Positions 8,951-14,937 of a stretch of DNA of 64,000 bases are shown here, piece by piece (the first letter of the stretch is position 1; each line of letters opens with the position of its first letter). Both the position numbers and the translations under genes were made by a program. Below the pieces are notes generated by a model that worked only from the letters and a program-made list of their open reading frames with translations, searched no databases and was not told the origin of the DNA. Source of the DNA: Actinophytocola oryzae (lineage in GTDB: Bacteria > Actinomycetota > Actinomycetes > Mycobacteriales > Pseudonocardiaceae). The DNA is taken from the NCBI RefSeq assembly GCF_004364325.1, contig NZ_SOCP01000015.1, positions 171,708 through 235,707 on the forward strand, read 5' to 3'.

Positions 8951-9018
8951 TGATCTTTTGATCTTGAGAGGGATAGGGGTAATGAATGATCTTGAAGTGA
9001 ACCGGGGTTTGATCATTT
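8951..9018. other. Repeat-bearing spacer upstream of relaxase, candidate oriT
   Basis: Three close copies of a TGATCTT-type word occur: TGATCTT at 8951, TGATCTTGA at 8959 and TGATCTTGA at 8987. A related TTTGATCATTT follows at 9008. The segment is AT-rich relative to its surroundings and lies between the relaxase start and the next gene. MobF oriT sites commonly sit beside the relaxase gene and carry short repeats next to the nick site. The nick position cannot be read from sequence alone. Confidence 0.35.
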
Positions 9019-9066
9019 AGGAGTACGTGGGGATAGAGGCTGGCGTGAAGTGCTGGGAGGGCGGGT

Positions 9067-9106
9067 GGCGGTGCGTGACCCCAAGGGGTCGGGGCCACGC
9101 ACCGCC
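9067..9106 (-). terminator. Stem-loop after the 340-aa gene
   Basis: GGCGGTGCGTG at 9067-9077 is the perfect reverse complement of CACGCACCGCC at 9096-9106. Inside is a second hairpin, ACCCC-AA-GGGGT. It starts five bases past the stop codon of the minus-strand 340-aa gene, so it most likely ends that transcript and separates it from the relaxase. Confidence 0.65.
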
Positions 9107-9110
9107 GGGG

Positions 9111-10133
9111 TCAGGCTGCGGCGGTCGCCATGGCAGCACGCATCCGGAGTTCTCCGCGACCCCGCTCGGAGTTCATGCGCGGGCCTGCGATCGTCCCTTT
9201 CGCGAGTTCCCGACAGTCGGCACACAGTCCGTCGCGCACTCGGGTTGTGCTGGTGCACGCACACACGGCCGTGGCGGTGTCGTCCTTGGGTGGTTCGGCG
9301 TTGACCAGGTCCGCGTTGGCCGCGCACCATGCCTTGATGAGTGCCTTGGCCTCGGGGCCGACGGCGTGCCACTCGCTGTTGAGCAGGGTTCGCGCGGTGG
9401 CGGGACGGTGGCGGGTTGCGATGTAGGTGCAGCGGGCGGCCACGGCGTCGGCGACGGTGAAGTTGGCGGGCAGGCTGGGGATGCCTTCGCGGCCCTTGTC
9501 GCGGCACTCGGAGCACAGTCCGTCGTCGGACAGGTCGCCTTCCCGGACTCGTGGGGCGTGGTCGGCGCGGGTGCGCTCGGTCCAGCACGTCACGCAGTCC
9601 AGTCCGCGCAGGGCGTAGAGGGCGGCGTTGTCGTAGTCGATCGCGTAGGCGTCGGGTCGTGGGCCGTATGCGGGCTGGTCGTCGACGCCTGCGCGGTGCT
9701 CGGCGTAGGCATCGGCGTTCTGGGCAGCTCGGCCACGGATGCGGCGGGCGCGGAGATCGCTACGGCTTGCCGGTGCGCTGCGGCGGGTCCGAACGGGGCT
9801 GCTGGGTCGCGTGCTGTCCGGGCGGACGGGAGCGGCCTCCGGGAGGTCCACCACGCGGGACTCCCATTCGTCGCGCGCGGGCGCGCACGCTGCGATGATC
9901 TTCAGGGCGACGGGGTGTGCCTGGTGCTCACCCCAGAGAGCGAGCAGCTTGGGACGGGCAACGGCGTTCGGATGCGACAGGATGTCGGCACACTCGGTGA
10001 GCAGGGCCAGGACGTGCGGCTCGACGTTGTCGAGCAACCGGGCCATGAGGCGCTTGGCGTCCCGGAGCTTGCCATTCCTGATCATCACGGCAACGTCGGT
10101 GATTGCGTCAGAAACACAAGGCGACTGAGTCAT
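9111..10133 (-). CDS. Plasmid-type protein with two Cys-pair zinc-finger-like segments, 340 aa
   Basis: Unrecognised family. The N-terminal ~90 residues are helical (SDAITDVAVMIRNGKLRDAK, then LLTECADILSHPNAVARPKL). A basic, Pro/Ser/Arg-rich linker follows. The C-terminal half has two similar Cys modules: DCVTC...DGLCSEC and VCACTS...DGLCADCRE. Each would form a C-x2-C/C-x2-C-like zinc site with the shared DGLC-x2-C ending, suggesting an internal duplication. The ATG overlaps the stop of a 39-aa upstream frame as ATGA. A strong stem-loop follows the stop. Position between a relaxase and ssb suggests a role in plasmid transfer or establishment, an inference only. Confidence 0.65.
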   Translation of the reverse strand: MTQSPCVSDAITDVAVMIRNGKLRDAKRLMARLLDNVEPHVLALLTECADILSHPNAVARPKLLALWGEHQAHPVALKIIAACAPARDEWESRVVDLPEAAPVRPDSTRPSSPVRTRRSAPASRSDLRARRIRGRAAQNADAYAEHRAGVDDQPAYGPRPDAYAIDYDNAALYALRGLDCVTCWTERTRADHAPRVREGDLSDDGLCSECRDKGREGIPSLPANFTVADAVAARCTYIATRHRPATARTLLNSEWHAVGPEAKALIKAWCAANADLVNAEPPKDDTATAVCACTSTTRVRDGLCADCRELAKGTIAGPRMNSERGRGELRMRAAMATAAA

Positions 10134-10249
10134 TTCGAGTAATATCCTTTAATCAACTTCGGTGACCCGCCGAGCTTGGTCGTTCTCGGCGTTTCCTTCA
10201 ATCTCGATTCTATCGTCTCATATAGCGATTTGACAAGGTTTTCGAGCAT
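10130..10249 (-). CDS. Small protein coupled to the 340-aa gene, 39 aa
   Basis: The frame runs from ATG 10249 and reads MLENLVKSLYETIESRLKET, then PRTTKLGGSPKLIKGYYSK. It ends in an ATGA overlap with the next gene. The amphipathic helix and basic tail look protein-like. It lies in a noticeably AT-rich stretch (10140-10330) unlike the flanking genes. No good ribosome site is seen. It may be a leader or coupling peptide. Confidence 0.45.
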   Translation of the reverse strand: MLENLVKSLYETIESRLKETPRTTKLGGSPKLIKGYYSK

Positions 10250-10368
10250 CAATTGCTGTCTTTTTGGCGGAATAGATGGACACGGCACAAATTGGAAGAA
10301 ATGGATATTTGCGCTTTGTTTGTTTACCCTCTTTTTCCTGCCGCCCCTTCGCGCTTTTCGGCACTGGT

Positions 10369-10451
10369 GGCGGGGTGGTCGGGTCAAGGGTCGAGCTTGC
10401 TCGATCGGCGAAGCCGACGCCGTCAGGCGCCCTTGAGGCGACCACCCCGCC
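10369..10451. other. Perfect cloverleaf fold-back (outer stem plus three hairpins)
   Basis: The outer arms 10369-10390 and 10430-10451 pair over 20 of 22 positions. Between them lie exactly three hairpins with no unpaired bases: TCGAGC-TT-GCTCGA (10391-10404), TCGGC-GAA-GCCGA (10405-10417) and CGCC-GTCA-GGCG (10418-10429). The second contains GCGAAGC, a DNA mini-hairpin known to be exceptionally stable. The element lies in a gene-free stretch upstream of the minus-strand 39-aa/340-aa genes. It could be a single-strand origin, a single-stranded promoter or a structured RNA. It is too long in the outer stem to be a tRNA. Confidence 0.75.
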
Positions 10452-10614
10452 ATGAGACGCTCAAAAGCGAAGGGTGTTTGGTGACGCGCGGCTGCGACCC
10501 ACTCAGGACGTCACGACACGAGCCCTGGCGCGTCCGCTGAAACTGACTGTCTGGATAGACTGATCGAGCCTGTCGTCCAGGGTGTCAATCAGCCCGGGTG
10601 ACGCGGCAGGCATC

Positions 10615-10711
10615 GTGCCAGCGCAGCTTGGTCGGCCGGCCCTTCGGGATCGGTAAGCCTTCGGGCTTCTGCGCTGGCACACCCGTCATCCTCCCCTGGG
10701 GCTTACCGATC
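10615..10711 (+). other. Structured element with competing pairings, possible ncRNA
   Basis: GTGCCAGCGCAG (10615-10626) pairs perfectly with CTGCGCTGGCAC (10669-10680). Inside are two hairpins, each with a C(TTCG)G loop: one about 10636-10653 and AAGCC-TTCG-GGCTT at 10655-10668. UUCG loops form on plus-strand RNA. In addition GATCGGTAAGCC (10648-10659) pairs perfectly with GGCTTACCGATC (10700-10711), which cannot coexist with the inner hairpins. Two exclusive folds suggest a switch or attenuator. The gene-free stretch 10250-10861 otherwise holds only the cloverleaf and short unconvincing frames. Confidence 0.5.
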
Positions 10712-10861
10712 GTCGCGTAACCCGGCGTAAGACGATCCCACGACCTGCCGTCGAGCGGTTCTGAACACCCCGGCACGAGGACGTCGAAAGTCTTCGCGCG
10801 CGGTGTCCGCAGCGCCGGTCACGGTACGTTCGTACAGGGGAAATGCGTCAGCCGTGTCGCG

Positions 10862-11083
10862 TCATGCGGCCGCCATACTGCCTGTTGGCTGCGCCGTTCC
10901 GGTGAGGGTCGAGGTGACGGTGGTTGACCCGCTTGCCGCGCCCGTGCACTGAGCTGGCGACGGGCAGCTGACCGAGTCACCGGGCGCGATGTCGTGGCCG
11001 GGGTAGAAGGTGTGGCAGCCACAGGCCAGGAGGGCGAACGTGGCTGGACCTCCGTTCGGGATGGTGTGCTCATCGTGCAACAT
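10862..11083 (-). CDS. Small Cys-containing plasmid protein, 73 aa
   Basis: Starts MLHDEHTIPNGGPATFALLA, continues with CGCHTFYPGHDIAPGDSVSC and ends in a Ser/Thr/Gly-rich tail. The CGC, SC and QC cysteines could bind metal. GAGAGGG precedes the ATG. It follows the two Cys-rich genes on the same strand and is probably the last gene of that unit. Family not recognised. Confidence 0.5.
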   Translation of the reverse strand: MLHDEHTIPNGGPATFALLACGCHTFYPGHDIAPGDSVSCPSPAQCTGAASGSTTVTSTLTGTAQPTGSMAAA

Positions 11084-11143
11084 GAGGCCCTCTCGTGGGA
11101 TCGGGATTGGTGAGGAGGTCGCCAGCTCGGGTGAGGGCGGTGG

Positions 11144-11545
11144 TCAGGTCCCAGCTCGAGTTGCTGCTGAGCGGAGGCCTGCGGTGACGTAGCCTTCACA
11201 ACCGATGACGACCCAGCCGCCGCCGACCCGGTTGCTGACGACGCCGTGGCTGGCGAGGTCGTCCGCGGTCATGGCCGTGACGGCGGTGTCGCACTCCGGG
11301 CAGTAGTCGATGAGCAGTGCGCAGGTCCAGCAGCGACGTGGTCGGTAGCCGTCGATGCGGAGGTGGGCGTCGAGCTGGCCGAGGGCGTGGTCGACGTCGA
11401 CGGGTGTGGGTAGGCCGACACGCGGGCCGTCACCCTCATCGCAGCAGCGACGGACGCAGCCGGGACACCAGCCGTGGTAGGTCAGACGTGCGGGCGCACC
11501 GCAATGCTGGCAGCGTCGGCGGAGAGGCCGGAGCCGGGGCGACAC
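11144..11545 (-). CDS. Cys-rich zinc-ribbon-like protein, 133 aa
   Basis: Contains several Cys pairs: RCQHCGAPARL, WCPGCVRRCC, RCWTCALLIDYCPECD. These form two to three zinc-ribbon-like modules. The GTG start follows GGAGGAGC and comes one base after the stop of the previous gene, so the two are co-translated. The C-terminal third (VSNRVGGGWVVIGCEGYVTA) is beta-rich. The gene belongs to the plasmid segment between the relaxase and ssb. Function unknown; nucleic-acid binding is a reasonable guess from the Cys modules. Confidence 0.6.
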   Translation of the reverse strand: MSPRLRPLRRRCQHCGAPARLTYHGWCPGCVRRCCDEGDGPRVGLPTPVDVDHALGQLDAHLRIDGYRPRRCWTCALLIDYCPECDTAVTAMTADDLASHGVVSNRVGGGWVVIGCEGYVTAGLRSAATRAGT

Positions 11546-11546
11546 G

Positions 11547-11948
11547 TCAGCTCCTCCCCCGTGACGGTTGGGTGACGGCGGCCTTGTCCGGCGAATCGCT
11601 CAAGGCGAGATAGAACCAGGTCACGTCCTGGTTCCACTCGGTCGCGCAGAGCACGCAGTCCAGCAGGGTGCGGCGGAGCATGCCGGGAAGTCGGCGGGCG
11701 TGAGTGCGGGTGCCGTGGCAGACCTCGCAGTCCCTGCGCCAGAACCGGCAGGCTGGGGACACGTCGTAGTAGCGGCCGCTCAGACAGGCGGGGCAGCCAC
11801 ACAGGTCAGCCTTCGGGTCGCCCGCAGGTGGTGGGGTGCTCGGGAGTGGCTGGTGGTAGGGCGGTCTGGGGATGAGTGAGTCGTGCCGGGCATAGCCGAA
11901 ATCGAACAGACCGGCGGGCTCGGCAGTCGATGGGAGGAGAGGGCGCAA
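11547..11948 (-). CDS. Cys-rich protein, TTG start, 133 aa
   Basis: An N-terminal Pro-rich part (LIPRPPYHQPLPSTPPPAGD) is followed by CGCPACLSG, CRFWRRDCEVCHGTR and CVLCATEWNQ, again C-x2-C zinc-ribbon-like pairs. The start is a TTG preceded by AGGAG at seven bases. It is first of a three-gene minus-strand unit with the two Cys-rich genes downstream. Family not recognised. The second Cys group resembles rubredoxin-type knuckles, but spacing is not standard. Confidence 0.55.
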   Translation of the reverse strand: MRPLLPSTAEPAGLFDFGYARHDSLIPRPPYHQPLPSTPPPAGDPKADLCGCPACLSGRYYDVSPACRFWRRDCEVCHGTRTHARRLPGMLRRTLLDCVLCATEWNQDVTWFYLALSDSPDKAAVTQPSRGRS

Positions 11949-11967
11949 GGTAGGACTCCTGGAACGG

Positions 11968-12005
11968 CCTGGGGCCGGGCACCTGACGAGGTGCCCGGCC
12001 CCAGG
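11968..12005. terminator. 17-bp perfect stem-loop between ssb and Cys-rich genes
   Basis: CCTGGGGCCGGGCACCT (11968-11984) and AGGTGCCCGGCCCCAGG (11989-12005) are perfect reverse complements around a GACG loop. There is no T-run. It lies about 70 bases past the ssb stop and most likely ends the ssb transcript. Confidence 0.75.
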
Positions 12006-12077
12006 AGGAGCAGGCGGCGTCCGTGGGGCTGGACGGCACCTGCTCGGTCGAGTGGTCAGAGACTGGTCCGGCCGCGA

Positions 12078-12560
12078 TCAGAACGGGGGCTTGTCACCGC
12101 CGCCGGCGGCCGCGCCGACCAGCTCACGCTCCGCCTCGGCGTTGCTCCAGGGGTCCTCGGTCGTGGACGGCGCCTCGGCGCGGGTCGGAGCGGAGCCACG
12201 GCCGGCCTTCGCGACCGTGGCGACGTGCCACCGCAGGTTCGGACCGATCGCGTCGACCTCCAGCTCGATCACGGAACGCTTCTGACCCTCGCGGGTCTCG
12301 AAGTTCCGCTGCTTGAGGCGTCCCTGGACGATGACGCCCATCCCCCGGCGAAGGCTCTCGGCGACGTTTTCGGCCATGTCTCGCCAGATGGTGCACCGCA
12401 TGAACAGGGGGTCGCCGTCCTTCCAGCCGGCGCCCTGGACGAACTGGCGGGGTGTCTCGGCGACGGTGAGGTTGGCGACGGCGTGCCCGTTGCCGGTGAA
12501 GCGCAGTTCGGGGTCGGCGGTGAGGTTTCCGACGATGGTGACGACCGGCTCGTTAGCCAT
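12078..12560 (-). CDS. ssb: Single-strand DNA-binding protein, 160 aa
   Basis: Binds single-stranded DNA as an OB-fold tetramer during replication, repair or conjugation. The start MANEPVVTIVGNLTADPELR and LFMRCTIWRDMAENVAESLR are classic bacterial SSB segments, followed by GMGVIVQGRLKQRNFETREG. The tail is disordered and ends GGGDKPPF, a variant of the acidic DDIPF-type tip that docks partner proteins. GGAGACAG precedes the ATG. This is a plasmid-type copy, probably separate from the chromosomal ssb. A large fold-back lies directly upstream (12600-12815), and a strong terminator lies downstream. Confidence 0.95.
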   Translation of the reverse strand: MANEPVVTIVGNLTADPELRFTGNGHAVANLTVAETPRQFVQGAGWKDGDPLFMRCTIWRDMAENVAESLRRGMGVIVQGRLKQRNFETREGQKRSVIELEVDAIGPNLRWHVATVAKAGRGSAPTRAEAPSTTEDPWSNAEAERELVGAAAGGGDKPPF

Positions 12561-12599
12561 TGTTCTGTCTCCTTCTCAGTTCCACCCGCACCGGGTGCG

Positions 12600-12815
12600 G
12601 GATCGTGGTGCTGTCGATCTGCCGCATGCGTGATCAGGTCATGCCGGGGCCCGAAGGGGTGGCGGGGGTTCTGGGTCGGCCGGTCGGGGAAGATCGCCGG
12701 AGGCGACCGAGCGAAGCTCGGCTTGTCTTCTCCGGGCGGGTGGCCCAGGTTCATCGCCACGAACCCCGGCACGACCTGATTGCATCTGGGCAGATCGACA
12801 GGACCACGATCACGT
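12600..12815. repeat. Large multi-branched inverted repeat upstream of ssb
   Basis: GATCGTGGTGCTGTCGATCT at 12601 onwards matches, with one mismatch, the reverse complement of AGATCGACAGGACCACGATC near 12796-12815. The match continues inward through ATCAGGTC-TGCCGGGG with small gaps, about 45 bp per arm. The interior forms a second stem (CGGGGAAGA with TCTTCTCCG) enclosing TCGCC-GGA-GGCGA and CCGAGC-GAA-GCTCGG. The last again contains GCGAAGC. No convincing gene overlaps it. It ends 40 bp before the ssb start. Confidence 0.7.
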
Positions 12816-12985
12816 GCCTGAACCTCTCCCCCGCCGCATGTTTGGACACGCTCCGCAGCCGTCCAATGGGTACGGGCGTCAGTGAATGAATTTCGGTGCA
12901 CCATGTCGGCTGCGTGGGAATCAAGCCGATGAGCGGCGATGCACCGTGTCCTCGAGTCCGACGTCGTCGGGAAGGCGAAGGCGAT

Positions 12986-13447
12986 TCACCGAACTGGCAT
13001 GGCGGCACACGCGCGCAGGAAAGCGGACGCGGCAGCCAGCACGTTGCTGTCGAAGGCTGTGGCGAGGTCTTCCAAGGTGAGGTCCGTGTCCTCCAAGTCC
13101 TCGGGATAGATGAACCAGGCCACGTGCAGGTCGGTCTCAGTCCCATACCGTGTACCGGTCTCGACGCTTTCGATGACCCCGTGCGCGAGGCCGTGGATGC
13201 TGCCGATACCGATCTGCCACTCGTCGGCGTTCAGAGTCCAGCGGAAGCCAGACGCCTCGTGCTCCTCCTCGATGGCGTGACCGACAGCAGCCGGAACTCG
13301 CCTCCAGTCGTCCGCATCCGCGACGACGGCGACAGCACCACTGATGAGTCCTTCGGCGTAGAGCTGGGCGGTCTGCAACGGCGCGGCCCACCAGGTGTTC
13401 AGTTGGCGGGCAATGACAAGCTCAACGGGTGTGAGCGATGAGGACAC
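12986..13447 (-). CDS. Hypothetical protein, 153 aa
   Basis: Translation from GTG 13447, with GAGGAA upstream, gives VSSSLTPVELVIARQLNTWW. The rest has WRRVPAAVGHAIEEEHEASG, then WQIGIGSIHGLAHGVIESVE and an acidic C-terminal region. The frame could extend to 13531, but the added residues are Arg/Cys-rich and unlikely. No known motif is visible. It is transcribed toward ssb, with a 400-bp gene-poor spacer between them that carries the ssb fold-back. Confidence 0.6.
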   Translation of the reverse strand: MSSSLTPVELVIARQLNTWWAAPLQTAQLYAEGLISGAVAVVADADDWRRVPAAVGHAIEEEHEASGFRWTLNADEWQIGIGSIHGLAHGVIESVETGTRYGTETDLHVAWFIYPEDLEDTDLTLEDLATAFDSNVLAAASAFLRACAAMPVR

Positions 13448-13527
13448 AGTTCCTCGCAGACGTAGATGGATGCCTGGGGTACAACACAGTGGGCGGATGC
13501 CAGCGAATGCCGGTCGGCCGTGACGCG

Positions 13528-14730
13528 TCACATCGCTAGGGGTAGCGGTGTGGCGCCTCCGCCGCGCACTACTTCACGGCTCCTGGCCGCGCGCCATTCG
13601 CGGTCGAACCCTGCGTGCTCTTTCGCGTCGATGACACCCGGCATCAAGGCGTACTCGTGGGTGGTGATCGGCCACTCCCGGGGTCGGTTCGGTAGAACCC
13701 GGACATCCACTCGAGGGACCTGGTCCGCCTCGGTCCACACCAGCGTGTCGTGCACGTGAGCTAGCTGAGTGAGCGCCGCAAGGCCGTCTTCACGGGTATC
13801 GGTAACGACGTGGGGGCGGATGGACCGCCAGGTGTCACCTTTCCTGGTCGGGTCTTTGACGGTCCGTCCGTCGCGGCCCCGCTGGCTTTTCCCCGTGGTC
13901 GGGTCTTTGATCGACGCGGGCCGATACACCCGTCGGGTCTCTACCACCGTCCATGTTGTCGCCTCAGCGAGTTGTGCGTCCGCCAGTTCGATGACGGCGT
14001 CGATTCCGCGGGAACGTACGAACTCGGCTGCCGACAACGATCCGAACAGCCGCATGCGACGGTTGATCGACAACGCCCGCCGCTCGACGTGGAGCGCGTA
14101 CACACCGGCCTCGGGCTCGGCGTGCCATCGAGCCGCAAGAGCACTCCGGCCGGCTCGTGGAGCCTGGAAACAGCAGATTACGCAGCAGGATCGTGGGTAG
14201 ACGAATCCCTTCAAAACCCTCTTCAGGTAACCCGCGCACCACGTCCGGTCACGACGCTTCTCGATCAAGGGGTACCACGGGTGGCGCGCGTTGGTGGTGT
14301 ACGAGCTGTCCCGCTTGGCACGCCACTTCTCCTCGGCCGCGAAGGCGATCACATGCCGGAAGTCCGACGCCACACGTCCGGCGGTGATCTCATCCGCGAT
14401 CGCGGAGTCCAGCACCTCGCCTTTTGCTCGGTAGCTACAGAGACGACGGCCCGAGACGATCTGCGGGACGGTCAGCGCTTGTTCCATCTCCTCGCCGAGA
14501 TGCCACGCGCCACGCGGGACCAGCTCGCTAGGGCTGACGCTATCGGCAAGGACGTCATAGCCGTTGTGGGTGGCCTGTCCGCCGCGCGCGACCTGCAGGA
14601 AGCGAATGCCGTTCACACGAAGCATCGGCACCAGGTAGGTGTTGGCCGCCTCGATGGTGGATCGGTACTCGTCGCCGGTGACCGCCATTATCTCCAGTTC
14701 CACGCAGGTCTGGCCTCCCGGCCAGGGCAT
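13528..14730 (-). CDS. PAPS-reductase-like (adenine nucleotide alpha-hydrolase fold) protein, 400 aa
   Basis: Resembles the phage/plasmid branch of the PAPS reductase/ATP-pyrophosphatase superfamily. It has an N-terminal MPWPGGQTCVELEIMAVTGD in place of the standard SGGxDS loop, then GRRLCSYRAKGEVLD, RHPWYPLIEKRRDRTWCAGY and the Cys motif YPRSCCVICCFQ. The last corresponds to the S-x-C-x2-CPF group that binds a cluster or zinc. DndC-like and tRNA-sulfur enzymes share this layout, but which reaction occurs here is not evident. The start lies right after a stop in frame, so the protein cannot be longer. It sits between the Hsp90-like gene and the plasmid genes, all on the same strand. Confidence 0.6.
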   Translation of the reverse strand: MPWPGGQTCVELEIMAVTGDEYRSTIEAANTYLVPMLRVNGIRFLQVARGGQATHNGYDVLADSVSPSELVPRGAWHLGEEMEQALTVPQIVSGRRLCSYRAKGEVLDSAIADEITAGRVASDFRHVIAFAAEEKWRAKRDSSYTTNARHPWYPLIEKRRDRTWCAGYLKRVLKGFVYPRSCCVICCFQAPRAGRSALAARWHAEPEAGVYALHVERRALSINRRMRLFGSLSAAEFVRSRGIDAVIELADAQLAEATTWTVVETRRVYRPASIKDPTTGKSQRGRDGRTVKDPTRKGDTWRSIRPHVVTDTREDGLAALTQLAHVHDTLVWTEADQVPRVDVRVLPNRPREWPITTHEYALMPGVIDAKEHAGFDREWRAARSREVVRGGGATPLPLAM

Positions 14731-14937
14731 CTACGTCGTGTACATGTCCTCGACATCGTCAAGCCAGTCAAGGCTTGCCGTCCAAACGGGCTTCGGCTGT
14801 AGTCAGATGTTGGACGTGTAGCCCGACTCGGTTCTGATCGCCTTGCTGAATCGGTTCGGATCCGCGTCGCGTGATCTGGCTTCACCGACAAGCGTCAGGC
14901 TGCGCCGCATCGACTTCTGAGGAGGGAGTGTCCTTGG

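Noticed and set aside
5005..8961. A 1318-residue open frame on the plus strand opposite the relaxase
   Set aside because: Its translation is Val/Gly/Asp-rich with no domain signal, while the opposite strand encodes a complete relaxase. It is a high-GC shadow frame.
10369..10451. Cloverleaf considered as a tRNA gene
   Set aside because: The outer stem is 22 bp rather than 7, there are no T-loop or D-loop consensus bases, and the loops are too short for an anticodon.
10585..10776. 63-residue minus-strand frame in the structured spacer
   Set aside because: Its sequence is dictated by the inverted repeats (Lys/Pro/Gly words from stem arms) and no ribosome site is seen.
12269..12904. 211-residue minus-strand frame covering the ssb leader
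   Set aside because: It overlaps ssb in another frame and runs through the large inverted repeat; residue composition is not protein-like.
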